Shown: piece after piece, positions 5,180 to 11,960 of the stretch
How positions within the stretch are numbered: position 1 is the first letter of the stretch
Layout of the letters: each line of letters opens with the position of its first letter
NCBI GenBank assembly: GCA_025966255.1
Contig: JAOPVG010000133.1
Coordinates: forward strand, 1-11,960
From: Jatrophihabitans sp.
Lineage (GTDB): Bacteria; Actinomycetota; Actinomycetes; Mycobacteriales; Jatrophihabitantaceae
Length of the DNA: 11,960 nt
Reading direction: 5' to 3'
Made by a program: the position numbers and the translations under genes
The notes under the pieces: generated by a model
The model's database searches: none
What the model saw: the letters and a program-made list of their open reading frames with translations, nothing else
Told to the model about the DNA's origin: nothing

Positions 5180-5848
5180 ATGCCTCGTTCGCTTCGTCGC
5201 TCGCTGCTGCGGGTCGGCCGCTGGCCTCGGATGTGCGCCGCCGGCATCTGCTTGTTGCTGGCCCTCGGTAGCGCACTCGGTGCCTCCCGCAACCGACCGC
5301 GGGCACCGGCCGTCCCCACCGTTGCCGTGGTCGTGGCCGCGCGGATTCTTCCCGCCGGGCACGTGCTCGCCCGGCCGGATCTGGCCGTAGCTCGATGGCC
5401 GCCCGGTCTTCGTCCCAGCGGCACGGTGCCTGATGTGCGTCGGCTGGTCGGCGAGCGACTGGCCGGGCCGGTTCAGGTCAGGGAGGCAGTGACGTCAGGT
5501 CGTCTGGTCGGCGCCGACCTGACCACCGGGCTGGCGGCCGGCAGCGTTGCGATACCGGTTGCGCTCGACGACGCGCATGCAGCCGACCTCGTCCGTACCG
5601 GCGATCGGGTCGAACTGCTCGCCTCGCCGCGTCCATCGGACGTCCCTACCAACCGGCCGGCCGACAGCGCGCGGGTGACCGTGGTGGCGACGCGCCTGCT
5701 CGTGCTGGCCGTCCTACGCGGTACAGATCCGGTCGCGCCAAGCGGGATGGGCACAGAGATCGTCGTGGCCGCCAACCGGGCCACCGCACTGGAAATCGCC
5801 CGGCACAGATCCACTCAAATCTTCACGCTGGTGCTGGATTCGCCCTAG
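5180..5848 (+). CDS. SAF-domain membrane-anchored protein (CpaB/RcpC-like)
   Basis: 222 residues. A basic N-terminus (MPRSLRRSLLRVGRWPR) leads into a single membrane helix (about 18-35). A SAF domain follows (about 48-112: VVVAARILPAGHVLARPDLAV ... RRLVGERLAGPVQVREAVTSGRLVG), then a CpaB/RcpC-type second domain (about 120-220) with AIPVALDDAHAADLVRTGDRVELLA. CpaB proteins assemble Flp/Tad pili in the periplasm, but no other pilus gene is in this window. Orphan SAF proteins next to fmdB and mscL are often seen in actinobacteria and their role is not established. Start ATG. Most of the chain should lie outside the membrane. Confidence 0.75.
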   Translation: MPRSLRRSLLRVGRWPRMCAAGICLLLALGSALGASRNRPRAPAVPTVAVVVAARILPAGHVLARPDLAVARWPPGLRPSGTVPDVRRLVGERLAGPVQVREAVTSGRLVGADLTTGLAAGSVAIPVALDDAHAADLVRTGDRVELLASPRPSDVPTNRPADSARVTVVATRLLVLAVLRGTDPVAPSGMGTEIVVAANRATALEIARHRSTQIFTLVLDSP

Positions 5849-5908
5849 CATCGCGATTCTGGCGACGCTTGTCGTCGGGTGTGGGATACGCCGACGCGAA
5901 GGACAGAG

Positions 5909-6304
5909 ATGCTCAAGGGGTTCAGGGAATTCATCATGCGCGGCAATGTCGTCGATCTCGCGATCGCCGTCGTGATCGGAGCCGCCTTCGGCGCGATCGT
6001 GAACAAGCTGGTGGCGGACATCATTACACCGATCGTCGCGGCGATCGGCGGCCAACCGGACTTCAGCAAGCTCACCTTCACGATCAACAAGAGCACGTTC
6101 CTCTACGGCGACTTCATCAACGCGGTGATCTCGTTCGTGATCATCGCCGCCGCCATCTACTTCCTGATCGTGATGCCGCTCAACAAGATCGCCGAGCGAC
6201 GCGCGCTCCGCCTGGCCAAGGGCGACCCTGATCCCGACCCGAAGGCCGAGGACATCCAGCTGCTCGAGCAGATCCGCGACCTGCTGGCCAAGCAGAACGC
6301 CTGA
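5909..6304 (+). CDS. mscL: Large-conductance mechanosensitive channel MscL
   Basis: 131 residues forming a homopentameric emergency valve that opens at high membrane tension during osmotic downshock. N-terminal amphipathic helix MLKGFREFIMRGN (1-13), TM1 with VVDLAIAVVIGAAFGAIVNKLVADIITP (14-41), periplasmic loop (about 45-67), TM2 with FINAVISFVIIAAAIYFLIVMPLNKI (69-94) and a cytoplasmic helix DIQLLEQIRDLLAKQ (115-129). All are canonical, and the length is close to the 151-residue M. tuberculosis protein. ATG 5909 is chosen because the conserved start MLKGF follows AAGGA (5899-5903); an upstream in-frame GTG at 5879 would add ten unconserved residues. Confidence 0.97.
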   Translation: MLKGFREFIMRGNVVDLAIAVVIGAAFGAIVNKLVADIITPIVAAIGGQPDFSKLTFTINKSTFLYGDFINAVISFVIIAAAIYFLIVMPLNKIAERRALRLAKGDPDPDPKAEDIQLLEQIRDLLAKQNA

Positions 6305-6314
6305 CCCAGCTCCG

Positions 6315-6524
6315 TCACTCGTGGTGCGGGGGCCGTTCGCGGCGGTACCAGTCGTCGTCGCGCTCGCCCGGCTCGTCGCCCCAGCCCACGTCCACCTCAT
6401 CCCGGGACACCGTCGGCAGCACCGGCTCGTCGCGCTCCGCGTCCGGCTTTCCTTCCGGCTTCGCGGCTGAGTCGGGGCTCTGGAACGACGGCGGCCCGGC
6501 TGATTTCTCTCGGCGTCCGGTCAC
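6315..6524 (-). CDS. Small conserved actinobacterial hypothetical protein
   Basis: 69 residues, strongly acidic and hydrophilic, with no membrane segment. The C-terminal half carries SRDEVDVGWGDEPGERDDDW and ends YRRERPPHHE, resembling a conserved tail (…D.GWGE…DD..….DRPPHW..) I recall in small uncharacterised actinobacterial proteins. The N-terminal half (GRREKSAGPPSFQSPDSAAKPEGKP) is probably disordered. No function is known to me. It is convergent with mscL (10-base gap). The start is GTG, without a strong Shine-Dalgarno; CACACT ends six bases before it, so it may be another leaderless gene. Confidence 0.7.
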   Translation of the reverse strand: MTGRREKSAGPPSFQSPDSAAKPEGKPDAERDEPVLPTVSRDEVDVGWGDEPGERDDDWYRRERPPHHE

Positions 6525-6588
6525 GTCACTAGTGTGCCGCGCGATGTCGAAAGTGCTTTGATGAGTACGAATGAGCCCGTATCCCTAC

Positions 6589-6593
6589 GGAGG
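6589..6593 (+). promoter_or_regulatory. Ribosome binding site fixing the start at 6601
   Basis: GGAGG seven bases before ATG 6601. It overrules an in-frame ATG at 6571 with no such site. Confidence 0.75.
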
Positions 6594-6600
6594 CACAGAT

Positions 6601-6870
6601 ATGGTCGAACCGAGCAAGATTTCCGAAAAGGCAAGCGTGTTGGCCGGTCAGGCCGTGCAAGCCGCGGGCCCGGCTCTCGACAAGGCGAAGGAAGTCGCAG
6701 GCGAACTCGCCGAGAAGGCCGGCCCCTACGTCGAGAAGGCCGCGCAGGTCGCTGCCCAGGGTGTCGCAGCCGCCGCTGAGCAGATCGACAAGGCCACTGG
6801 CGGCAAGTACGCCGACAAGATCTCATCCGTGGCGTCGAAGATCGAGCACAAGCTCGACCCCACGGACTGA
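6601..6870 (+). CDS. MT0933-antitoxin-like small helical protein
   Basis: 89 residues, rich in Ala, Lys and Glu and predicted to be almost all amphipathic helix (about 5-62), with no membrane segment or cysteine. The C-terminal motif DKATGGKYADKISSVASKIEHKLD (63-86) matches the pattern of the MT0933-like antitoxin family (compare M. tuberculosis Rv0909: ...DEKTQGKYSDTI...). No partner toxin lies beside it: the neighbours are a divergent acidic protein and the molybdenum-cofactor genes. The antitoxin label is a family name, and many members stand alone, so a structural or stress role is equally possible. The gene is closed by a strong terminator, so it is a single-gene unit. Confidence 0.72.
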   Translation: MVEPSKISEKASVLAGQAVQAAGPALDKAKEVAGELAEKAGPYVEKAAQVAAQGVAAAAEQIDKATGGKYADKISSVASKIEHKLDPTD

Positions 6871-6884
6871 GCCCAGACCGATCG

Positions 6885-6922
6885 AGGCCCCACACCGAGG
6901 ATGAGCTCGGGCGGGGCCTTTT
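6885..6922 (+). terminator. Intrinsic terminator after the MT0933-like gene
   Basis: AGGCCCC (6885-6891) pairs with GGGGCCT (6913-6919). Inside it CCGAG (6895-6899) pairs with CTCGG (6906-6910) around a 6-base loop, and TTTT follows (6919-6922). It is 15 bases past the stop codon. The rest of the gap (6923-7000) shows no clear feature. Confidence 0.9.
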
Positions 6923-7000
6923 CGGCGTTTGGCCCGACCGACACGGCGTGCACCCCTTTCGCCACACCAGGGTGGGGCGGAGGACGTTCACGGCTTGCGG

Positions 7001-7501
7001 TCAGGGGCAGTTGACCCATTCGTCGGTGCCGTCGGTGAACATTTGCCGCTTCCAGATCGGCAGGCGCCGCTTGACCTCGTCGACGAGCCGGCCGCACACG
7101 TCGAAGGCTTCCTGCCGGTGCGCGGTCGCGACGGCGGCGACCAGCGCCACGTCGCCCACGGCGAGCACGCCGACTCGATGACTGACGGCCAGCGCCAGCA
7201 CGCCGGGTTCGGCGGCGAACTCTGTCGCGACGTCGGTCAGCACCTGCTCGGCGCTCGGGTGGCCCTGGTACTCGAGTTCGACGACGTCGCGCCCGTGATC
7301 GTGTTCGCGCACGACACCGCAGAACAGGACCCGGGCACCGGCGCGCACATGCTCGACCGCCGCTTCGTGCACGCTCGTCTCGATGGGACCGGACGAGACA
7401 CTCACCATTCGCAACACCGGATCGACGTCGCTGCCCGGCGTCTCCGCCACCGCATTGGCCACCTCGGCCCGCGCCGCCTTCTCCATCGAGAATTCACTCA
7501 T
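7001..7501 (-). CDS. moaE: Molybdopterin synthase catalytic subunit MoaE
   Basis: 166 residues. With MoaD it inserts dithiolene sulfur into cyclic pyranopterin monophosphate to give molybdopterin. Features: VLFCGVVREHDHGRDVVELEYQGHPSAE (58-85), SHRVGVLAVGD (107-117) with the conserved His-Arg, and DEVKRRLPIWKRQMFTDGTDEWVNC (141-165), including lysines 144 and 151 equivalent to the catalytic pair. The first 30 or so residues are an unconserved extension; a start at Met32 is possible, but the ATG overlaps the mogA stop in an ATGA arrangement, supporting the long form. It is last in the moaC-mogA-moaE operon. No moaD is in the window. Confidence 0.95.
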   Translation of the reverse strand: MSEFSMEKAARAEVANAVAETPGSDVDPVLRMVSVSSGPIETSVHEAAVEHVRAGARVLFCGVVREHDHGRDVVELEYQGHPSAEQVLTDVATEFAAEPGVLALAVSHRVGVLAVGDVALVAAVATAHRQEAFDVCGRLVDEVKRRLPIWKRQMFTDGTDEWVNCP

Positions 7502-7986
7502 ACGCCACCTCCCGGCTGATGGTCGCCGCCGCCCAACTGGTCAACCGCGTGCTGCAGCAGCGGAGCAAGCACCGCCATCCCATCCCGCACCCCGCCCGGC
7601 GATCCGGGCAGCGTCACCACTAGCGAAGCACCGATCGTCCCAGCCACGCCACGCGACAGCACCGAAGTCGGCACCTGGCCACGGGACGCGAGCCGCAGCG
7701 ACTCCGCGATCCCGGGCACCAGCTTCTCGAGCATCGGCGCGACGGCTTCGGGCGTGACATCGGTCGGCGTGAGCCCGGTCCCGCCGGTCGTCAGCACCGC
7801 CGATGCGCCAGCGATCAGCGCATCACCGACCGCCGCCCGGATCGTCTCGACCTGGTCCGGCACGATCCGCCGCAGGACGACCTCGTGCCCCGCCTCACTG
7901 AGCAGCGCCACGAGCAACTCGCCGCTGTCGTCCGGCCGCTCGCCGCTGGCCGAGCGGTTGGAGCAGGTGATGACCGCGACCTTCAC
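7498..7986 (-). CDS. mogA: Molybdopterin adenylyltransferase MogA/MoaB
   Basis: 162 residues of the MogA/MoaB/Cnx1G fold, which activates molybdopterin by adenylylation before metal insertion by MoeA. Features: VAVITCSNRSASGERPDDSG (3-22), the signature TTGGTGLTPTDVTPEA (66-81) that binds the pterin, and the LPGSPGG loop (126-132). GTG at 7986 is chosen because GAGGAG lies 8 bases upstream and the codon overlaps the moaC stop by four bases (GTGA). An ATG at 8013 would extend 27 bases into moaC. The downstream moaE overlaps its stop in the same way. Confidence 0.93.
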   Translation of the reverse strand: MKVAVITCSNRSASGERPDDSGELLVALLSEAGHEVVLRRIVPDQVETIRAAVGDALIAGASAVLTTGGTGLTPTDVTPEAVAPMLEKLVPGIAESLRLASRGQVPTSVLSRGVAGTIGASLVVTLPGSPGGVRDGMAVLAPLLQHAVDQLGGGDHQPGGGV

Positions 7987-8495
7987 TCGGCGTTCTCCTC
8001 GCTCGCCGTCCATTCCCCCGACCGGCCACCCGCCTTGGCCAACAGCCGGACGTCGGTGAGCCGGGCCGACCGGTCAACGGCCTTGACCATGTCGTAGAGC
8101 GCCAGCCCGGCGACGACGACGGAGGTCAGGGCCTCCATCTCCACGCCGGTGCGATCGGCGGTGCGCGTCGTCGCCGTGATGTCCACGCCGTCCTCGAGCA
8201 GCTCCAGATCGACGGTCACGCCGTGCAGCGCCACCGGATGGCAGAGCGGGACGAGATCGGGCGTGCGTTTGGCCGCGGCAATCCCGGCGATGCGGGCCAC
8301 CGCGATCGCGTCACCCTTCGGCAAGCCGTCGCGACGCAGTAGCGCCATGACCTCGGGCGTAGTGACAAAGCGGGCCCTCGCGGTCGCGGTGCGGGCGGTG
8401 ACGTCCTTGCCGGAGACGTCCACCATCCGCGCGGCGCCGTGTTCGTCGACGTGGGTGAGGTCGCCGGGGGAGATCACAGGATCGACAGTAGTCAA
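7983..8495 (-). CDS. moaC: Cyclic pyranopterin monophosphate synthase MoaC
   Basis: 170 residues. It acts after MoaA in the first step of molybdenum cofactor synthesis, converting 3',8-cyclo-GTP to cPMP. Motifs: GAARMVDVSGKDVTAR (20-35), KGDAIAVARIAGIAAAKRTPDLVPLCHPV (60-88, with the substrate-binding LCHP) and TGVEMEALTSVVVAGLALYDMVKA (116-139) with the Asp and Lys of DMxKA used in catalysis. The start is TTG at 8495, supported by AGGAA (8504-8508) eight bases upstream. A GTG at 8477 is an alternative; an extension to 8597 is not conserved. It is the first gene of the operon and divergent from the S53 peptidase (117-base gap with no clear promoter except a TACCCT at 8562-8567 on the plus strand). 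MoaA is not in the window. Confidence 0.92.
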   Translation of the reverse strand: MTTVDPVISPGDLTHVDEHGAARMVDVSGKDVTARTATARARFVTTPEVMALLRRDGLPKGDAIAVARIAGIAAAKRTPDLVPLCHPVALHGVTVDLELLEDGVDITATTRTADRTGVEMEALTSVVVAGLALYDMVKAVDRSARLTDVRLLAKAGGRSGEWTASEENAE

Positions 8496-8503
8496 AGGGC
8501 GCG

Positions 8504-8508
8504 TTCCT
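8504..8508 (-). promoter_or_regulatory. Ribosome binding site supporting a TTG start for moaC
   Basis: AGGAA on the minus strand, 8 bases from TTG 8495-8493, the same spacing as the sites of mogA and glp. Confidence 0.6.
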
Positions 8509-8612
8509 GCCAGACCGGAACCTGACACATATCGGGGCACCCACGACGAATGCCGCGGACCTACCCTTCCGCCCAGGCTCCGACCCCGCGAGCCCATAAC
8601 ACAGGAGGCACC

Positions 8613-10568
8613 GTGAACGTTGCTCTTCGAGGGCTATCCGTCCTCGTAGGCGGCACCACGGTCGCGATTGCCCTGTCGACGCAGGCGCTGGCAACCCCGG
8701 CCCAGAATGCATCGGCGAGCGTCAAGACCGTCTACAGCTGCAGTCAGAAGGTGACGGCAAAGCATTACTCCTGCTTCGCCGAGCGCCGCAGCGACCTGGG
8801 CTTCACGTCCAAGGCGACGCTCGACGCCAGTCCACAGGCCCTGCCGAGCGGCTACGGTCCGGCCAACTTGCAGTCGGCCTACAAGCTGCCCTCGTCGAGT
8901 GCCGGCAGCGGCCAGCGCATCTACATCGTCGACGCGTACGACGACCCCAATGCTGAGTCCGACCTTGCGGCCTACCGCGCCCAGTACGGGCTGGCGGCCT
9001 GCACGACCGCGAACGGCTGCTTCCAGAAACTGAACCAGAACGGCGCGACGAGCCCGCTGCCCGTCGGTGACACCGGGTGGGCCGGCGAGATCTCGCTCGA
9101 CCTGGACATGGCATCGGCGATCTGCCCGAACTGCGGAATCACGCTGATCGAGGCCAACGACCCGTCCGACAACCTGTTCGCGGCGGTCAAAAAGGCCACC
9201 GACCTCGGCGCGAAGTTCGTGTCGATGAGTTGGGGCGGGGCCGAAGCCGGCAGCGAGCCCTCCTACGACGCGCAGTATTTCAAGACCTCCGGCGTCGTCT
9301 ACACCGCCTCGACCGGTGACAGCGGCTACAGCGCGGGCGTCATCTATCCGGCCACCGGCGCGAGCGTCGTCGCCGTCGGCGGCACGTCGCTGAACACCTC
9401 GACCAACACCCGGGGCTGGACCGAGTCGGTCTGGAGCGGCGCCGGGTCGGGATGCTCGGGCAGCGTGGCCAAGCCGTCCTGGCAGAGCGGGATCTCCGCC
9501 TGCACCAGGCGCGCGACCTCTGACGTCTCGGCGGTGGCCGACCCGGCCACGGGCGTCGCGGTCTACCAGACCTACGGTGGCTCGGGCTGGGCCGTCTACG
9601 GCGGAACCAGTGCCTCGGCCCCGATCATCGCGTCGGTCTATGCGCTCAACGGCGCGCCGGCTGCGGCGGACAAGCCGGCCTCGGAGCCGTACGCACACAC
9701 CGGGAACCTGTTCGACGTGACGACCGGCTCCAACGGCACGTGCTCGCCGACCACGCTCTGCAAGGGCGGTGCCGGCTGGGACGGCCCGACCGGGCTCGGC
9801 ACGCCGAACGGCACGGCCGCCTTCAAGGCTGGCAGCGGTGGCGGCGGCAACACCGTCACGGTTACCAACCCGGGCAACAAGACGGGCACGGTGGGCACGG
9901 CGACCAGCCTGCAGATCACCGCGTCCGACTCGGGTGGGCTACCGCTGACCTACACCGCGACCGGCCTGCCAACCGGACTGTCGATCAGCTCGTCCGGACT
10001 CATCTCGGGAACGCCGTCGGCCGCGGGCACCTTCACGGTCACGGTGACGGCGACGGACAGCACCAACGCCAGCGGCAGTGCGACGTTCACCTGGACCATC
10101 AGCGGTGGCGGCGGTGGCGGCAGCTGCAGTGGCCAGAAGCTTCTCAACCCGGGCTTCGAGTCGGGCGCGGCCAGCTGGACGCAGACGGCAGGTGTGATCA
10201 ACACCGACGGCGCGCATAAGCGCACCGGTGTCGGCTACGCCTGGCTGGACGGGTACGGCACGACGCACACCGACTCGATCTCGCAGTCGGTGACGATTCC
10301 CGCCGGATGCGCGGCATCGTTGACGTACTACCTGTACATCAGCAGCTCCGAGGGCACGTCGACCGCGTACGACAAGTTGACGGTGACGGTGAACGGCACG
10401 ACGGTCCAGTCGTTCTCGAACATCAACAAGGGCACCGGGTATGTGGCTCGGTCGGTCAGCCTCTCGAGCTACGCGGGCAAGACGGTGGCGATCAAGTGGA
10501 CCGGCACGGAGGACTCCTCGGTGGCGACCTCGTTCTTCGTCGATGACACGGCGCTGACGCTGAGCTAG
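8613..10568 (+). CDS. Secreted S53 (sedolisin) peptidase with Ig-like and C-terminal beta-sandwich domains
   Basis: 651 residues. A signal peptide (1-27, cleavage likely after ALA) is followed by a short N-terminal region and a sedolisin catalytic domain (about 80-405). The catalytic Glu-Asp pair is E159 and D163 in GWAGEISLDLDMAS. The oxyanion Asp is D236 in STGDSGY, and the nucleophile is S333 in YGGTSASAP. SMSWGG (204-209) and the calcium-site-like GAGWDGPTGLGTPN (386-399) are also present. A putative Ig-type domain (about 415-497, SGGLPLTYTATGLPTGLSI) follows, then a GGGGGG linker and a galactose-binding-like beta-sandwich (about 505-651, LLNPGFESGAASW). GTG start with AGGAGG four bases upstream. 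There is no room for the usual prodomain of about 170 residues: only some 50 residues separate the signal peptide from the catalytic domain. It is probably an acid-active endopeptidase; substrate unknown. Confidence 0.9.
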   Translation: MNVALRGLSVLVGGTTVAIALSTQALATPAQNASASVKTVYSCSQKVTAKHYSCFAERRSDLGFTSKATLDASPQALPSGYGPANLQSAYKLPSSSAGSGQRIYIVDAYDDPNAESDLAAYRAQYGLAACTTANGCFQKLNQNGATSPLPVGDTGWAGEISLDLDMASAICPNCGITLIEANDPSDNLFAAVKKATDLGAKFVSMSWGGAEAGSEPSYDAQYFKTSGVVYTASTGDSGYSAGVIYPATGASVVAVGGTSLNTSTNTRGWTESVWSGAGSGCSGSVAKPSWQSGISACTRRATSDVSAVADPATGVAVYQTYGGSGWAVYGGTSASAPIIASVYALNGAPAAADKPASEPYAHTGNLFDVTTGSNGTCSPTTLCKGGAGWDGPTGLGTPNGTAAFKAGSGGGGNTVTVTNPGNKTGTVGTATSLQITASDSGGLPLTYTATGLPTGLSISSSGLISGTPSAAGTFTVTVTATDSTNASGSATFTWTISGGGGGGSCSGQKLLNPGFESGAASWTQTAGVINTDGAHKRTGVGYAWLDGYGTTHTDSISQSVTIPAGCAASLTYYLYISSSEGTSTAYDKLTVTVNGTTVQSFSNINKGTGYVARSVSLSSYAGKTVAIKWTGTEDSSVATSFFVDDTALTLS

Positions 10569-10591
10569 CCGATTCCGCACCGGCGAACGGG

Positions 10592-10621
10592 CGGCGGGCC
10601 ATCCATCCGGGTGGCCCGCCG
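10592..10621 (+). terminator. Strong GC hairpin terminator after the S53 peptidase
   Basis: A perfect 10-bp stem, CGGCGGGCCA (10592-10601) with TGGCCCGCCG (10612-10621), plus inner pairs that leave a 4-base loop. It begins 23 bases past the stop. No T run follows, as is common in high-GC actinobacteria. Confidence 0.75.
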
Positions 10622-10650
10622 TCTGGGTGTCTTGGCATCATGAGCGGACC

Positions 10651-11960
10651 ATGAAGTCACTCCCGCATCGGTGGCGCATCGCCATCGGCGGGGCGTTCGC
10701 AGTGCTGGCGGCCGGCGTTGTCGTCGTCGCGGTTCGATCCGGTTCGGACGGCGTCGGTGCGAAGCCGCACAATGCCGCGGACGTGCGGGCAACGATCCGA
10801 ACGTCGGACGGGGTCACGCTCGCGGCCGAGGTGATCACGTCGAAGGGGACGGGCCCGGCGCCGTTGGTGGTGATGCCGGCGAGCTGGGGCGCCACCGCGG
10901 CGGAGTATCACGTGGTGGGGATGCGCTTCGCCGCCGCCGGCTACGTCGTGCTCGCGTACACGCAGCGCGGCTTCTTTGACTCCGGCGGCGAGATCGACTT
11001 CGCCGGCCCGCGCACGCAGCGCGACGTCAGCGAAGTGATCACGTGGGCACTGGCGCACGCGCCCGCGGATCCGAAGCGCGTTGGCCTGCTCGGCGTCTCG
11101 TACGGCGCGGGCATGTCGTTACTCGCCGCGGCGAACGATTCGCGGATCCGAGCCGTCGTCGCATTGAGCACGTGGGCCGACATGGCCGCGTCGCTGCATC
11201 CGAACGGCACCACAAGCGCATACGCGCTCGGCGGCTTGCTCAGCAACGCCAAGACGAGCGGGCACCCGAGCGCCCTGGTCGCGTCCCTGACGCAGCGGCT
11301 CATCGCCGATCCCACCGCCGCCGGCGCGACGATCGACACCATGTCGCCCTCCCGCTCCCCCATGGCCTACATCGACGCGCTGAACCGCAACCAGCCGGCG
11401 ATCATGCTCGCCAACGGCTACGAGGATTCGCTCTTCGGCCCGCATCAGCTCGTCGACTTCTTCACCAAGCTGACGACGCCGAAGCGGCTGCAGCTCGCGC
11501 CGGGCGACCACGGCGGTCCGGAGGCGGCCGGGCTGCGCGGGAAGAAGGATGACGCCGTCGACAACGGGCTGCAGTGGCTCGACCACTACCTGCGGGGACG
11601 GCCCAACGTGGTCGCCGCCGCCAAGCCGATCCAGTTGCAGGACCAGACGACCGGGGTCTGGCACGGGTATGCAACGTGGCCCGGAGCGCGACAACTGACG
11701 GTTGATCTCGCGCAGCCGGATACGCGCACGGTCACGATGCAAGGCACGCCATCGGTGTGGACGGCGGGGCTGACGACCGGCACCGACAGCGCGGCGACGA
11801 GCGGTCAGCCGCTCGTCTTTTCCGGGCTGTACCAGGTCCCGCACGCGCAGCTCGCGACGATGCCGACCGGTCAGGCGTTCGTCTGGTCAGGCCCGGCCGT
11901 CACGTCGCCGACGCTCGTCAGCGGCACGTCATCGCTGCACGTCTCGATGGCGTCGTCCGG
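10651..11960 (+). CDS. CocE/NonD-type (X-Pro dipeptidyl-peptidase-like) alpha/beta hydrolase, 3' partial
   Basis: At least 436 residues; the reading frame is still open at the window edge. An N-terminal membrane anchor or signal segment (about 8-28, after MKSLPHRWR) leads to an alpha/beta-hydrolase domain: strand and turn APLVVMPASWG (70-80), YTQRGFFDSGGE (103-114), nucleophile elbow GVSYGAG with Ser150, acid in NGYEDSLFG (Asp259), and His287 in APGDHGGP. From about 320 a beta-rich region resembles the C-terminal domain of the PepX/CocE family. Members cleave peptides after X-Pro or hydrolyse esters; the substrate is not evident. It follows the secreted peptidase in the same direction, but a terminator separates them. 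The ATG lacks a strong ribosome site. Confidence 0.82.
   Translation, partial: MKSLPHRWRIAIGGAFAVLAAGVVVVAVRSGSDGVGAKPHNAADVRATIRTSDGVTLAAEVITSKGTGPAPLVVMPASWGATAAEYHVVGMRFAAAGYVVLAYTQRGFFDSGGEIDFAGPRTQRDVSEVITWALAHAPADPKRVGLLGVSYGAGMSLLAAANDSRIRAVVALSTWADMAASLHPNGTTSAYALGGLLSNAKTSGHPSALVASLTQRLIADPTAAGATIDTMSPSRSPMAYIDALNRNQPAIMLANGYEDSLFGPHQLVDFFTKLTTPKRLQLAPGDHGGPEAAGLRGKKDDAVDNGLQWLDHYLRGRPNVVAAAKPIQLQDQTTGVWHGYATWPGARQLTVDLAQPDTRTVTMQGTPSVWTAGLTTGTDSAATSGQPLVFSGLYQVPHAQLATMPTGQAFVWSGPAVTSPTLVSGTSSLHVSMASS

Noticed and set aside
7987..8013. Upstream ATG start of mogA
   Set aside because: It lacks a ribosome site and lies inside moaC; GTG 7986 has GAGGAG and a 4-base GTGA overlap.
8550..8612. 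Upstream ATG for the S53 peptidase
   Set aside because: It would put a polar Pro-rich stretch before the signal peptide; GTG 8613 follows AGGAGG directly.
8634..9698. 354-residue minus-strand open frame
   Set aside because: Antisense to the S53 catalytic domain. The composition is Arg/Gly/Val-rich with no recognisable domain or ribosome site.

Overview
The window is GC-rich chromosomal DNA from an actinobacterium. Three things support this: strong G/C at third codon positions, the gene order 5-formyltetrahydrofolate cyclo-ligase / galU / moeA-like / rimJ / sepX-like, and a nearby fmdB-like gene and mscL. That order closely follows the Rv0985c-Rv0996 neighbourhood of Mycobacterium tuberculosis as I remember it. 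I cannot name the genus from sequence alone.

Layout. Positions 1-179 hold a possible C-terminal tail of an ORF entering from the left, ending 26 bases from a tRNA-Ala(CGC) on the minus strand (180-253). Next comes a minus-strand cluster read right to left: galU (3953-3060), a MoeA/gephyrin-like gene (3036-1795), a RimJ-type acetyltransferase (1791-1156) and a SepX/GlpR membrane protein (1023-337). Divergent from galU across only 32 bases is the 5-FCL gene (3986-4537). It is followed by a Ruc/FmdB-like zinc-ribbon protein (4638-5072), a SAF-domain membrane protein (5180-5848) and mscL (5909-6304). A small conserved hypothetical gene (minus, 6524-6315) and an MT0933-antitoxin-like gene (plus, 6601-6870) with a clear terminator follow. 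A tight minus-strand molybdenum-cofactor operon moaC-mogA-moaE (8495-7001) lies divergent from a secreted S53 (sedolisin) peptidase with accessory domains (8613-10568). A secreted or membrane-anchored alpha/beta hydrolase (10651 to the end) runs off the right edge.

How it fits together. The MoeA-like gene sits between galU and rimJ/sepX-glpR. In Corynebacteriales and Streptomyces this is the place of the cell-division gephyrin-like protein Glp and its membrane receptor GlpR/SepX, so it may serve division rather than, or as well as, cofactor synthesis. The most informative regulatory region is 4537-4589: an ECF sigma (SigH/SigR-type) promoter match directly overlapped by a CIRCE operator (HrcA site), upstream of a homologue of the redox- and heat-linked chaperone Ruc. 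Several genes also show a -10-like hexamer exactly six bases before the start codon, as expected for leaderless transcripts. No intergenic stretch reaches 300 bases; the longest gaps (about 130 bases) are described in the features.
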